A DNA stretch of 64,000 bases from Candidatus Gastranaerophilales bacterium (GCA_944325875.1 CALVBU010000005.1:1-64000); one strand, 5' to 3'; shown: positions 1-11,000, counted from the stretch's first letter. The notes: a model not told the origin generated them from the letters alone. Numbers and translations: made by a program.

Positions 1-1424
1 TCTTGAGCTAACATCAAATCATCTAACTCGTTGTCATTTATTTTATCTTTATTAACACCGTTAAACATTTCTTGAATCGTTTTTGATTTATCATTTGGGC
101 AAGGCAAAGAATTTTTATACAAAAGCCAACTATTTATCATTTGAATTGTTTGTTGAATTGTAGGGATAAATTCTGTATGAATTGCACAATGAAATTTCTC
201 ATTCCTTTTTAGTCTTGCAGGCTTATTTTCTATACTTCTTCCAATGTAGCTTGGTAACAGCTTTTCAAAACTTTCCTGCATTTCGAGAAAGAACCTTTCA
301 ATAACTTTAGTCCTTGCATTATATGGATTTGCAAAAATTGTTGTTATTCCAAGTTTTTCATAAATTCCTTTTAAACCAATTTCATTAAAATTTGCACTAC
401 CTAGGAAATATTTACCCCTGAAGGCTCTGCCATTGTCTAAATAAACAAATTTTGGTATTTTACCTAAATTTAAAATTGCGTTGCGAAGTGCTGAAGCAAT
501 ATTTTGAGTATTCTCTTCAAGCATAATTTCATAACCTACTAATGCAGTTGATTTCCAATCTAGAAAACCGATTAAAGTCGCTCTACAAGGTTTGCCCGTA
601 AAAGGATTAATTACTTGAAAATTTAATCGTTTACCGTCAGCTACCAAAACTTCTCCGACTTCTATTTTTGAAATATCTCTTTTAATATGAGGAATAACCT
701 GTTCTTTTAGGGCTTTTTCACCATCACGTAAAAGAGTCCATCTGTCAAAATAATTTGCTTTATACCAGTTCGCAAACCTTCTGAATGTTGGTGCGGCAGG
801 GATATATTCTCTATTATGCGTTTTTAGGACATATTGAGTAAGTGAGATTGCTTTTCCTATACTGAATTTATTAGGATGAAGTAAAAATTTTAGAAATATT
901 TGTTTTTCATATTCATCAAGTTTAGTTCTTGAATAATTCTCATAATGATACCTTGGAATTAAAAGTTCATAATTTTTACTGTTACCTAAAATTCTTTTCC
1001 ATCTTTGCATGGTGCCTATTGAAACTTTTCCAATTTTTGCGTAAATTTCGGGGTAAAGAGTATTAGCATTGTAAACATTTAAAAAATCAGCGTCAAATTG
1101 GTTCTTTCGTGCCTGTTGTTTTCTCTGTTCTTTCCATAAATTAACCAAATCAAACCTTGCAAGGGCAATTATTTTTGCTTTATTCTGTTTGTGAAAATCA
1201 GCTATAATCGGTAATTGTTTTATTGGGGGGATTAAGACAAGTTTAGAATAATATTTTTCTTGCAACTCTGGCTCAATACTTGATAACAAAATCTCAAAAC
1301 TCTTCCCGCCTTTGACTGTGATTTCTCTTGTTATATATTTACCCTTTGATAGTCTAATGGCACGGGTACTTACACCTTTGAGTTCCGCTAATTCTTTAAT
1401 TGTAATGTATTTTTCATTATCCAT
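1..1424 (-). CDS. Mu-type (MuA-like) DDE transposase, 3' end cut off by the window
   Basis: The minus strand is open from an ATG at 1424 to the window edge, giving about 474 residues of the N-terminal and catalytic part. Residues 6-30 (ITIKELAELKGVSTRAIR) form a Mu-type winged HTH that binds element ends. The RNase H-like catalytic core shows the acidic triad: D263 in VADGKR, D330 in YLDNGRAF and E376 in KVIERFF, spaced much as in MuA. The family cuts and joins element ends and usually works with a MuB-like ATPase, which would lie outside the window. The gene points away from the BREX operon. A 14-bp motif that also occurs behind the operon lies 57 bp upstream of the start. The family call is firm; whether the element is intact cannot be seen. 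Confidence 0.9.
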   Translation of the reverse strand, partial: MDNEKYITIKELAELKGVSTRAIRLSKGKYITREITVKGGKSFEILLSSIEPELQEKYYSKLVLIPPIKQLPIIADFHKQNKAKIIALARFDLVNLWKEQRKQQARKNQFDADFLNVYNANTLYPEIYAKIGKVSIGTMQRWKRILGNSKNYELLIPRYHYENYSRTKLDEYEKQIFLKFLLHPNKFSIGKAISLTQYVLKTHNREYIPAAPTFRRFANWYKANYFDRWTLLRDGEKALKEQVIPHIKRDISKIEVGEVLVADGKRLNFQVINPFTGKPCRATLIGFLDWKSTALVGYEIMLEENTQNIASALRNAILNLGKIPKFVYLDNGRAFRGKYFLGSANFNEIGLKGIYEKLGITTIFANPYNARTKVIERFFLEMQESFEKLLPSYIGRSIENKPARLKRNEKFHCAIHTEFIPTIQQTIQMINSWLLYKNSLPCPNDKSKTIQEMFNGVNKDKINDNELDDLMLAQ

Positions 1425-1480
1425 GCCAACATTAATTGCTCTAAACTCGGAAGAATGGAAGTGTTTTCAATTAAAATTGC

Positions 1481-1494
1481 ATCATTCAGACACA
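1481..1494. repeat. 14-bp inverted repeat, left copy (candidate transposon end)
   Basis: ATCATTCAGACACA here is the exact reverse complement of 18364-18377. Read in the transposase direction it starts TGTGTCTGAATGAT, and a 5'-TG terminus is usual for Mu-type ends. It lies 57 bp before the transposase start codon. No matching 5-bp target duplication was found at the two copies. Confidence 0.6.
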
Positions 1495-1524
1495 TATGAT
1501 TAAAATCCATGATAAAATTATTTT

Positions 1525-2271
1525 ATGGAAAAGTTAATTTTAAATACTATTAAAGAATGTTTCAATATTAACTTGGAAGAAAATGAACAGATAATTTCTG
1601 ACAGTTTCTCTAAATACCCAGGAGAAAAGAAAATTAATGTTTGTGGATATGGAATTTTTAAAGATAATATTGCAAAACGTGGTAGCCACAGATATTTTTT
1701 AGAGATCCAAATAAACAACATTGGCAATAAAACATTAACAGCATTTATGTTAAACCCATCAAACTCATTACCTAATGAGGGATTTGATCAAACCGTAAGA
1801 AATGTTATCAGAATTGCATATGTAAAGAACTATTCAAAAGTTGTTATATTAAATACTTTTTCGCTAATTAATGGTAAAGGACAAGATGCAATTAAAAATT
1901 ATAAAAAGCAAGCAAAAAATAATAATGACTTAAATAGGAAAATTATAAATTTTTATGTGAGAAATTATTCTACTGACTTAATGATTGCTTGGGGTACGCA
2001 AATTCAAACATCAGATAAAAAATATTATCTTGAACAAATTAAAAACATACAACAAAACGAAAATAAAAATATTAATCTTATTGCATATGCGTGGAATAAA
2101 AAAGCAAATTGTCCATATCATCCAAGTCAACAAGTTGATAATAGCAAAAAGAATATTGATATAGATGGTGATGGAAGAGTGTTATCTTCTTTTTTGGAAA
2201 AGAATAAAAACTTTAAACTCTTAAAAGTTAACAATAATTTTGAATTGGAATTTACAGGTAAATATTTATAA
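1525..2271 (+). CDS. DUF1643 family protein
   Basis: 248 residues. The central block has AFMLNPSNSLPNEGFDQTVRN, then a stretch ending VVILNTFSLI, then LMIAWGTQ. These match the DUF1643 pattern of an asparagine-proline-serine loop followed by a conserved tryptophan-glycine. The family is common next to mobile elements and restriction or defence genes, and its biochemical role is not established. The start has no clear Shine-Dalgarno; only A/T-rich sequence precedes it, so the start is provisional. The gene begins 31 bp after the 14-bp repeat, outside the putative Mu-like element. The pairing with the defence island is positional only. Confidence 0.75.
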   Translation: MEKLILNTIKECFNINLEENEQIISDSFSKYPGEKKINVCGYGIFKDNIAKRGSHRYFLEIQINNIGNKTLTAFMLNPSNSLPNEGFDQTVRNVIRIAYVKNYSKVVILNTFSLINGKGQDAIKNYKKQAKNNNDLNRKIINFYVRNYSTDLMIAWGTQIQTSDKKYYLEQIKNIQQNENKNINLIAYAWNKKANCPYHPSQQVDNSKKNIDIDGDGRVLSSFLEKNKNFKLLKVNNNFELEFTGKYL

Positions 2272-2272
2272 C

Positions 2273-2300
2273 TTGATGTTTCCGCAAAACGAGTTAAAAT
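2273..2300 (+). promoter_or_regulatory. Candidate sigma-70 promoter of the small HTH gene
   Basis: TTGATG at 2273-2278 and TAAAAT at 2295-2300 are separated by 16 bp. They lie 45 bp before the HTH gene's ATG. The TTGATGTT start resembles that of two promoter-like segments in front of small genes at 18086 and 18450. Confidence 0.45.
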
Positions 2301-2344
2301 GTGTGTACCCCAATGCTTACTCAAACTAATTTTAAGGAGTTTTT

Positions 2345-2611
2345 ATGCGCAAAGAATTAAGAAAGCAGATTGAACTGCTTGAACAAAAAATGTCCAAATC
2401 TCCAAACAATGGAGGTAGTAGATTTTTGTATAAGCGAGAGAAAATGATAAGATTTCAACTTTTAATAAGGAACTTACCTCAAAAGCAACTGGCAAAACAT
2501 TTGAAAATAACTGAAAGCTATCTTTCAAAATTAATCACAGGAGAAAGATACAGCCAAGAGTTTGAAATTTTTATTACTAAACATCTTGAAATAAATTATT
2601 GTTTTATGTAA
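2345..2611 (+). CDS. Small helix-turn-helix DNA-binding protein
   Basis: 88 residues, preceded by a good AAGGAG Shine-Dalgarno at spacing 5. After a basic N-terminus, residues about 45-75 (LPQKQLAKHLKITESYLSKL) give a classic XRE/lambda-type helix-turn-helix. There is no effector domain. It resembles small Cro/Ner-type regulators carried by mobile elements. It lies between the transposase end and the BREX operon, so control of either is possible, but neither is shown. A WYL-domain BrxR regulator, often found at BREX loci, is not seen in this window. Confidence 0.7.
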   Translation: MRKELRKQIELLEQKMSKSPNNGGSRFLYKREKMIRFQLLIRNLPQKQLAKHLKITESYLSKLITGERYSQEFEIFITKHLEINYCFM

Positions 2612-2620
2612 TTCTAATTT

Positions 2621-3031
2621 TTATCTGTAACTTCCGACCTTTCTGCCGTATTTGTCGTATTCGGTAATTTTACCAGATGAGTCTTTTTTGAATGTTCCTA
2701 CTTTTTGACCGTACTTATCGTATTTTGTAGTTACACCATTAGAATTTGTCTTGTAACTACCAGTTTTCTGACCATATTTATCGTAGGAATTATATCCAGA
2801 AGAGGTCTTTTTATAACTTCCAGTCTTTTGTCCATATTTGTTATACTTGTTATAGCCAGAGGAAGTTTCCTTGTAAGAGCCTGTTTTAGAACCGTACCTG
2901 TCATAAGAATTATACCCAGATGGTGTTTGCTTGTATGAACCTGTTTTTTGTCCGTAACGGTCACAAGAATTAACTGCAAAAGCAACATTTGCAAAAAATA
3001 ACATTAACAATAAAACTAAAAACTTTTTCAT
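2621..3031 (-). CDS. Secreted protein made of six ~21-residue Tyr/Gly repeats
   Basis: 136 residues from the ATG at 3031, chosen because GGAG sits 7 bp before it and the protein then begins with a clean signal peptide (MKKFLVLLLMLFFANVAFA). An upstream in-frame ATG at 3049 lacks this support. The mature part is six copies of a unit with core YDKYGQKTGSYK and linkers such as TSSGYNS. The last two units have drifted (KVGTFK, KVGSYR). Such tandem Tyr-Gly units suggest a surface or extracellular repeat fold resembling beta-hairpin repeat families, but I cannot assign a family. It is convergent with the HTH gene and divergent from the BREX operon, and is probably not functionally part of BREX. Confidence 0.75.
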   Translation of the reverse strand: MKKFLVLLLMLFFANVAFAVNSCDRYGQKTGSYKQTPSGYNSYDRYGSKTGSYKETSSGYNKYNKYGQKTGSYKKTSSGYNSYDKYGQKTGSYKTNSNGVTTKYDKYGQKVGTFKKDSSGKITEYDKYGRKVGSYR

Positions 3032-3189
3032 ATATAACTCCATTATCAATTTAACGAAACCATACCGAATATTGTTCAGATATTATTTGTAGTATAACAT
3101 AAAACTTTGCACAATTTACTTACTATTTCATTTATTAAGTAATACACTAAAAATGTTAAAAACAGGCATGTTTGTAGTAAGATTATACT

Positions 3190-3810
3190 ATGGTTAAACG
3201 AGATGTTTGTAATTCTGTTTCTAAAGAATATAGTGCTAGGATGACTGGAAATCAATTTCTTTATCCAGAGTTTAAGGTTGCAGTTAAATTATTACAAGAA
3301 GGCTTAAACAAAAAAGAAGCAACCGATAAAATTATTAATGAGAATTTATTTGAATATCGTTCTTTTAAGGCTATAAACAAACATATTGGTGCTGTATGGG
3401 AAAGAGCAAACTATTTAGATGACTATTTGATTGAAGTGCTATTAACTGAACCTAATGAAATAGGAAGACTTATTAATTTTTATGCAATTTTAAAATATGA
3501 CAGATTATTTCTTGAATTTATGGAAGAAGTATTAATAGATAAAGTGTTTTCAAGACAAATGGAAGTTTCTAAATCTGATATATCCAACTATTTTTCGATT
3601 AAAGCAGAACAGAGTGAAACTGTGGCTAACTTTAAAGAAACAACATTAAAAAGGCTTAGATTAGCGTATTTTGAGATTCTAAGTGGAGCTGGATATATAG
3701 GAACAAATAGAGATAATGCAGAATTAACAATCCCTCTTGGTATATACCAGATTACTAATCATTTAGAAGAAATTGGTGATAAAAGGTATGCAAAAGCAAT
3801 GTTAGGATAA
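3190..3810 (+). CDS. brxA: BREX protein BrxA (DUF1819)
   Basis: 206 residues, the usual BrxA length. The all-helical body starts with SARMTGNQFLYPE and has a central RSFKAINKHIGAVWERA segment and a C-terminal winged-helix-like region ending in KRYAKAMLG. BrxA is a small DNA-binding protein of type 1 BREX, which blocks phage replication and methylates host DNA. It is the first gene of a run of eight same-strand genes ending at 17986, and brxB follows after 3 bp. The Shine-Dalgarno is weak (AAG only). The 158-bp gap upstream is A/T-rich and should hold the operon promoter, but no single -35/-10 pair stands out. Confidence 0.92.
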   Translation: MVKRDVCNSVSKEYSARMTGNQFLYPEFKVAVKLLQEGLNKKEATDKIINENLFEYRSFKAINKHIGAVWERANYLDDYLIEVLLTEPNEIGRLINFYAILKYDRLFLEFMEEVLIDKVFSRQMEVSKSDISNYFSIKAEQSETVANFKETTLKRLRLAYFEILSGAGYIGTNRDNAELTIPLGIYQITNHLEEIGDKRYAKAMLG

Positions 3811-3813
3811 GTA

Positions 3814-4413
3814 ATGGAACTTAGAGCAAGACTGGATAAAATTAAAACAATAATTGAACAGGATTCTTTTTTCAATCAACAATCGTTGGGTGGAGAGTTA
3901 AATTTTCATATCTTTGATTATGAACCATCAGATGAACTAATTGTAAGGAGATATATCAAGGATTTTGTAAGCAGTTATTCTTATGCCAATTCAAAGATTA
4001 AACCTATAGAATTTGATTTATTTGAGATGTTATTAAAAATCCTAACTGATAAAACTGCTGGTAGTAAAACTTATCTTGATTTAGCAATAGAAACTGAAGA
4101 AAGACAAGGAACAGGAAGTCTTATTAATACTCTTAGAGGGGTTATTAATATAGAAGAATTTGTAAATATGATAAAAAAAGAGCTAGGAGATAGTAATCTT
4201 GTTATTTTATCTGGTGTAGGAAAGGTATATCCTTTGGTAAGGTCGCATAATGTCTTAAATAATCTTCATGCAGTTTTAGATAAGATTCCAGTTATTATGT
4301 TCTATCCGGGTACATACGACCAAAAAGAATTAAGGCTATTTAAAGGTTCAAACTTTGATGGCTTAAAAGATGATAATTATTACAGAGCATTTAGGCTTGT
4401 TGCAAATGAGTAA
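3814..4413 (+). CDS. brxB: BREX protein BrxB (DUF1788)
   Basis: 199 residues, typical for the family. Recognisable landmarks are FHIFDYEPSDE near residue 30, LVILSGVGKVYPLVRSH near 130 and VIMFYPGTYDQKELRLF near 160. BrxB is a scaffold-like component of type 1 BREX needed for defence, and its reaction is unknown. It lies between brxA (3 bp away) and brxC, whose supported start is 10 bp downstream. An earlier in-frame brxC ATG would overlap this gene and is rejected below. Confidence 0.92.
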   Translation: MELRARLDKIKTIIEQDSFFNQQSLGGELNFHIFDYEPSDELIVRRYIKDFVSSYSYANSKIKPIEFDLFEMLLKILTDKTAGSKTYLDLAIETEERQGTGSLINTLRGVINIEEFVNMIKKELGDSNLVILSGVGKVYPLVRSHNVLNNLHAVLDKIPVIMFYPGTYDQKELRLFKGSNFDGLKDDNYYRAFRLVANE

Positions 4414-4423
4414 AGGTGTAGTT

Positions 4424-7400
4424 ATGAAGCTAAGAGAATTATTTGAGAAAGATATTAATAGGAACATTAATGGTGTTGTTAAAGTTGAGCAAGTTGATGA
4501 CGAAGCTATTATTTATCAAGAATTGGACGAATTTGTCGTTACAAAAGAACTTTCTAAGCATTTTAGCACTTTTTATAGTAATTATAAAAACTCATTTGAA
4601 GAAAGAACTGATAAAATCGGAGTATGGATTTCTGGTTTCTTTGGTTCAGGTAAATCTCACTTCTTAAAGATGCTATCATATCTTCTTTCCAACAAAGAAG
4701 TAAAAGGTAAAAAAACAATAGAATTCTTTGAAGGGAAATCTAATATAGATGATTGGACTTTTGCTGATATGAAATTGGCTACATCTGTTCCTACAGAAAC
4801 TATTTTGTTCAACATTGATTCTAAGAGCTCAAAAGATACAAAACAAAGAAAAGATGGTATTGTTGAAGTCTTTTTAAAGGTCTTTAACGAATCTCAGGGT
4901 TACTCTTCAAACTACCCTAAACTTGCAGATATTGAAAGATACCTTGATAAAAATGGAAAATACGAAGAATTCAAACAAATTATAACCTCAGAAAGTGGTG
5001 TATCTTGGGAAGAAGCATCTAATGCAGTTGGATTCTTTAAAGACTTCTTTATAAAGGCTTATGTTCAAGTTACAGGGACAACAGAACAAAGTACACAAGA
5101 CTTATTTAAAGATGTTGTTGAGGATTCAGGGATTACACCTGAAGGGTTTGCAAAGCTAATAAAAGAATATCTCGAAAGTAAAGGTAGTAAGAATCGCATT
5201 ATTTTCTTAGTCGATGAAATTGGGCAATTTATAAGCGATAATACAAACCTTATGCTTAGTTTACAGACAGTTGTTGAAAACTTGGGTACTATGTGTAATG
5301 GAAGAGCTTGGGTAATGGTAACATCTCAAGAAGCAATAGATTCTATAACAAAAGAACGTTTCAGAGACCAAGATTTCTCAAAAATCCAAGGCAGATTTGA
5401 TACAAAATTAAGTTTATCTGGTTCAAACACTGATGAAGTTATCAAACGAAGATTATTAGAAAAGAGAACAGATGCAAGAACTCTTCTTTCTAATTACTAC
5501 AACGAACAAGAAAAGATTTTGGCGAATTTAATAACATTTTCAAGCCAAACTTCTGGCATGAAAATGTATGAGAACTCAGATGATTTTGTTGATTGTTATC
5601 CATTTGTCCCATATCAATTCAAGCTGTTGCAAAGTGTGTTTACAGAATTAAGAAACTTCTCTCATGCTGGAGCTCACTTAGCTTCAGGGGAGCGTTCTAT
5701 GCTTAATGCATTCCACACAGCATTAAAAGAGTATGGGGACAAAGAGATTACAGAATTAGTTCCATTCAATGTTTTTTATTCTACGATTCAAACCTTTATA
5801 GATACAGATATTGTCAGAATAATTGCACAAGCAAAAGAGGGTAATCCAGATATAGAAGATTTTGATATTGAAGTCTTAACTGTTTTATTCTTGATTAAAT
5901 ACATTAAAGAAGTTCCTTGTGATGTAGAAAATATTGCAACATTAATGATATCAAATATTAATGAAAGCAAAAATGCACTAAAATCCAAAATAGAAGGAGC
6001 TTTAACAAGATTAAAACAAGCTACATTAATACAACAAAATGGAGAAGAATATTCATTCTTAACAAACGAAGAACAAGATGTTACAAGAGGTATAAAAAAC
6101 ACTCAGATTGATTCTAGCGATGTGTTAAATGAAGTCTATAGAAATATATATGAAGAAATTTATACTAAAAAGTCAATAACTCCATATCCTCAAGGACAGT
6201 CTTATTATTTTGTAAGAAAAGTTGATGATGTAGTAAGAGGAAGCCAAGCAGAAGATATAGAAGTTAAATTTATTACTTCTATGAACTCTGATTATAAATT
6301 CAGCGAATCTGAACTAAAAATGAAGTTTCTTGCAGGAAATACATTATTTATCAAATTGAATGAAAACGGTTACCTACAAGAACTTGAAACTATCTTAAAA
6401 ACAGATAAGTATATCAAGCAAAAAAGCAGTGTAAAACAGTCTGAAATGCAGGATATGATATTAAAAAACAGAGGTGCTGAATTAATAGAACGCAAGAAAA
6501 GGGTAAAAACTTTATTAGAACAAGCTATTCTTGAATCTACTTTCTACACAAACGGTCAGATTATGGAAGTTAGTGCAACAAGTGCTGCTGCAAAGATTGA
6601 AAATGCATTGAAACAAATTGTAGAAAATACATATACAAATCTTCATTTTATCCAAGAAAGAGTTAGGGATGAAAAAGAAATCCATGCAAAACTCATTGCT
6701 CCTCAAGGTAAATTGGATGAAAGAAACAAAAAAGCTCTTGATGATGTTTTAGCATTTATTCAACTAAATAACTCAATGAGTTGCACTGTTACAATGCAGG
6801 GATTAAAACAACAATACACAAGAAAACCTTTTGGTTGGTCTATAAATGATATTGCAGGTGTTGTAGCAGATTTAGCTGTTAAAGGAGACATTTCTATTCT
6901 CTATAATGGTGTTCAATGCAATTATCAGGATTATAATACAGTAAAATATTTGACAAATGACAGAGAAATTCAAAGCACTGTAATCAAATTGAAAGAAAAA
7001 ATAGATAGTGCAAAAATCCAGCAAGTAATAGCGATAGCACAAGAACTATTTGAAAAACAAGACTTTGTAGATGACGGAGAAAAACTTGCAAATTCAATAA
7101 GAGAAAATCTTCAAAATATGATTGGAGATTTACAAGAGCTTAGTGGAAGACATAATAACCCAAAATATCCTAAAAAGACTGTTATTGAACTTGGTCTTTC
7201 TACATTAAAAGAGCTTAAGAATGAGCCAGATGTAAACGGATTATTTGATTTATTGATAAAGCAAAAGGATAATTTATTAACTTGGAAACAAGAATATAAA
7301 CTCCTAAAATCATTCTTTAATACTCAAGTTGGTATTTTTGATGAATCATTGAAAATATATGACAGAGTAAAAAGAAATGAAGTTTATTTAACAACTTTTG

Positions 7401-7987
7401 AATCAGAAGAGGTTGCTAAATTAAATGAACTAATTTCTAAACTTGAATCGATAATAGATTCTCCTGAACCATATTCTATGATTAAAGACCTTCCTGTCTT
7501 AAATTCGGATATAACTTCTATTGTTAATAATGTATTAGAAGATTATAAACAGGCATTAGGAGAAGTTATAAGTGATTTAGCTTATTATTTAGCAGAAGAA
7601 GCATCCAAACAGGGGCTTGAATGTGAAAGATATAGCAACTTATTCAAGATTAATGTTACTGATTTGTATGAAAGAGCAACTGATTTTGGAGAGTTAAAGG
7701 CTATTGAAGAAAAAGCAAAATTATATTATGAAAAACTTTTGAAACAAATTTCAGAAGATAGCATTGCGAAAAAGAATTTAGAATTACAACAACTAACAGG
7801 TACAGAAGAACATCCAGACTCTGAACCAATGATTCAGAAAGAATTAGTATTCGTAAATCCTACAAATGTTGTTCAGAGTATGCAAATTCTTGAGACTGAA
7901 GAAGATGTTGATAACTATATCAACAAACTATCGGAAGAGTTGAAAAACAGAATCAGGAACAATAAACGTATTAAACTTCAAGGCTAG
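4424..7987 (+). CDS. brxC: BREX ATPase BrxC
   Basis: 1187 residues from the ATG at 4424. This start yields MKLRELFEKDINRNINGVVK, the usual BrxC N-terminus; the ATG at 4370 would add an unrelated 18-residue tail overlapping brxB. A Walker A motif GSGKS is at residues 74-78 in GFFGSGKSH. A Walker B motif LVDEIGQF has its acidic pair at 264-265. The long C-terminal half is helical and coiled-coil-rich. BrxC is the large P-loop ATPase of type 1 BREX and is thought to act with PglX and PglZ on DNA. It is full length with no frameshift. An 88-bp gap separates it from pglX. Confidence 0.95.
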   Translation: MKLRELFEKDINRNINGVVKVEQVDDEAIIYQELDEFVVTKELSKHFSTFYSNYKNSFEERTDKIGVWISGFFGSGKSHFLKMLSYLLSNKEVKGKKTIEFFEGKSNIDDWTFADMKLATSVPTETILFNIDSKSSKDTKQRKDGIVEVFLKVFNESQGYSSNYPKLADIERYLDKNGKYEEFKQIITSESGVSWEEASNAVGFFKDFFIKAYVQVTGTTEQSTQDLFKDVVEDSGITPEGFAKLIKEYLESKGSKNRIIFLVDEIGQFISDNTNLMLSLQTVVENLGTMCNGRAWVMVTSQEAIDSITKERFRDQDFSKIQGRFDTKLSLSGSNTDEVIKRRLLEKRTDARTLLSNYYNEQEKILANLITFSSQTSGMKMYENSDDFVDCYPFVPYQFKLLQSVFTELRNFSHAGAHLASGERSMLNAFHTALKEYGDKEITELVPFNVFYSTIQTFIDTDIVRIIAQAKEGNPDIEDFDIEVLTVLFLIKYIKEVPCDVENIATLMISNINESKNALKSKIEGALTRLKQATLIQQNGEEYSFLTNEEQDVTRGIKNTQIDSSDVLNEVYRNIYEEIYTKKSITPYPQGQSYYFVRKVDDVVRGSQAEDIEVKFITSMNSDYKFSESELKMKFLAGNTLFIKLNENGYLQELETILKTDKYIKQKSSVKQSEMQDMILKNRGAELIERKKRVKTLLEQAILESTFYTNGQIMEVSATSAAAKIENALKQIVENTYTNLHFIQERVRDEKEIHAKLIAPQGKLDERNKKALDDVLAFIQLNNSMSCTVTMQGLKQQYTRKPFGWSINDIAGVVADLAVKGDISILYNGVQCNYQDYNTVKYLTNDREIQSTVIKLKEKIDSAKIQQVIAIAQELFEKQDFVDDGEKLANSIRENLQNMIGDLQELSGRHNNPKYPKKTVIELGLSTLKELKNEPDVNGLFDLLIKQKDNLLTWKQEYKLLKSFFNTQVGIFDESLKIYDRVKRNEVYLTTFESEEVAKLNELISKLESIIDSPEPYSMIKDLPVLNSDITSIVNNVLEDYKQALGEVISDLAYYLAEEASKQGLECERYSNLFKINVTDLYERATDFGELKAIEEKAKLYYEKLLKQISEDSIAKKNLELQQLTGTEEHPDSEPMIQKELVFVNPTNVVQSMQILETEEDVDNYINKLSEELKNRIRNNKRIKLQG

Positions 7988-8075
7988 GGGTAAATGGTGT
8001 AAATAGGAGTAACCATTATAGGATAAACTTAATCCCTAAAATATTGGAACTTTTCAAACTATAAAGGAAGTATTG

Positions 8076-11000
8076 ATGACAGAACTATTAGAAAAAGAAA
8101 TAACATTAGATAAATCAGCACTAAAAGACTTTGCGATAAAAGCAAGAAGAAAACTTAAAGAAAGAGTTGAGCTTCAAGCAAAACTGATGGGATTTTATGA
8201 AGATAATAGAGCTGTCAATTATGAATTTGAAGATGACAGACAAGTGAAAATAAATGGAGAGTTCTTTAGCAAAAAACAAGTTGAGACCTTACAAAGAGAG
8301 ATTAAGTCAAAAGGTTATGAAAACTTGATTGATGAAGTTGCTTATACTTGGTTCAACAGATTCATTGCTCTATATTATATGGAAGTTAATGGCTATAGCG
8401 AAAATAATTTTAATATTATTTCCAATATAGATAACCTTAACCAATTTGCAGTATCTGTATCCTCACAGTTGAATGCTGAAGAAAAACAAACTGTTATATC
8501 AGCTGTTCAAAATAATAATCAAGATGTAATTTTTAAAACATTACTAATCCATCAATGTAATGTAATGAACAAAAAACTTCCATTTTTGTTTGAGCAAATC
8601 CAAGACTATACAGAACTATTATTCCCACAAGGGATGAATAGTTCTGATTCTGTAATAAAAGAAATGCTATCTCTTGATAAATCCAACTGGCAAGTTGTAG
8701 AAATTATCGGCTGGCTTTATCAGTATTATATAGCAGAAAGAAAAGATGAAGTCTTTGCAGATTTAAAAAAGGGTAAAAAGATTTCAAAAGAGAATATTCC
8801 AGCTGCGACACAAATTTTTACTCCTAAATGGATAGTAAAATATATGGTTGAAAATTCAGTTGGGAAAATCTGGCTTGAAGCTCGTCCTAATGAAGAATTA
8901 CAGTCTAAATTTAAGTATTATTTAGAATCAGCTGAACAAGAAGATAATGTTAAAGAAAAACTAAAAGAAATTATAAATAAAAATATCTCTCCAGAAGATA
9001 TAAAAGTTCTTGACCCTGCTTGTGGTTCTGGGCATATTTTGGTAACAGCTTTTGAAGTTTTATACCAAATTTACAAATCTGCTGGATATATGGAAGATGA
9101 GATTGCAAAATTGATTCTGACAAAAAATTTATATGGGCTTGATATTTGTGATAGAGCTTCACAGTTAGCTCAGCTTGCTGTCATTATGAAAGCTAGAGAA
9201 TATGACAAAGATATTTCATCCAAAGTCGTTGAACTAAATATAACTTCTATTCAAGATACCAATTGGTTTGATTCAAGAGTAAAAGAATGCCTAATGAATG
9301 GTGTAACTAACCAATTACTTGCACAAGCACAGATAGATTTATTACAAAAAACATTCAAAGACGCTAAAGAATATGGCTCAATTCTTGATGTAAAAGAGTT
9401 TGATTTCAGTTTTTGGGAAGAAAGATTATATGCTGTGCAAACTTTAAATATGGGACTTTTATATTCTGATATTACAGAACAATTAAGAGAGAAATTACCC
9501 CAATTAATCAAGCAAGCTCGTATTATGCAACAACAGTATGAATGTGTGATTTCAAATCCACCTTATATGGGTAATAAAGGAATGAGTTCTAAATTATCCG
9601 AATATGTCAAGAAAAATTATAAAACAACAAAGACAGACTTTTTTGCTGTATTTATGGAAAAAAATTATCATTACACAAAGAAAAACGGATATACTTCGAT
9701 GATTACACAGCCTTCTTGGTTGTTTTTAAGTAGTTTTGAAGATTTGAGAACTCAAATATTGGATAATCAAAATATAACATCATTACTTCATATGGGAAGG
9801 GGCATTTTTGGTATAGATTTTGGTTCTTGTGCATTTACATTCAGAAAAGCAAATCTCAAGAATTATAATGGGTCTTATTTTAGATTACATCAAAGAACTT
9901 TCCAATATATAAATCCTGAAGATATTGCTAATTTATATTTAACGGCAAAACAAAATCATGATTTTGTTTTTGATTTTTCTTCATATAAAGCAAATGCTGA
10001 TGACAACGAGAAGGAAGAAATTGAGAATTCAAAACCTTTGAAAATATATTATCAAGCAAAGCAAACAGATTTCCACTCAATACCGGGGGCGCCAATTGCA
10101 TACTGGGCTAGCGATAGAGTTAGAGAAATATTTAAAAACGAAGAACCTTTAAAAAATGTTGGAATGCCACGAGTTGGCTTGCAAACTAGCGACAATAACC
10201 GTTTTATAAGACTTTGGAGTGAAGTTGATATAAGTAAAACTGGTTTTGGCTTTAAAAATAGAGAAACTGCGCAAGAAAGTAAATTAAAATGGTTCCCATA
10301 CAATAAAGGCGGAGACTTTAGAAAATGGTATGGCAATAATGAATATTTTGTAAATTGGTATAATGACGGACAAGAAATAAGAGAGTATAATGATTATTTA
10401 AATTCAACAAGAAGTTCAAATATTGGCATTGCAAATACTCAATTTTATTTTCATGAAAGCATAACTTGGTCATTTGTAAGTTCTACAAATTTCGGTGTTA
10501 GATATTCATTCCCTGGATTTATATTTGATACTGGAGGCTCTTCTGTATTTGTAGACTCAGGTAAAATAAGATATTTAACAGGATTATTATGCTGTAAATT
10601 AACTTTTGAGTTTTTAAAACTAACTAATCCTACATTGAATTTCCAACCTGGGAATGTTGGTTCTTTGCCAATTATCTTTCCAAAAGATGAAAATATCAAA
10701 AAACAAATTGATTTAATAGTTGATGAAAACATCAAAATATCAAAAGACGATTGGGATAGTTTTGAAACATCTTGGGATTTTGAGCAACATCCATTGTTGA
10801 GGTTTAAAGAGAACGGAAAAGTAGAAGATTCGTTCAGCAAATGGAAGGAATACAAACAAGAACAGTTCAACAAACTAAAAGCGAATGAAGAAGAATTAAA
10901 TAGATTATTCATTGATATTTATGGACTTCAAGATGAAATGACTCCAGAGGTCGATGATAAAGATATTACAGTCGCTTTAGCAGATGAATTAAGGGATATA

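Noticed and set aside
4370-4423. An earlier in-frame ATG for brxC overlapping brxB
   Set aside because: The added residues do not resemble BrxC, whereas the ATG at 4424 gives the family-typical MKLRELFEKDINRNINGVV start.
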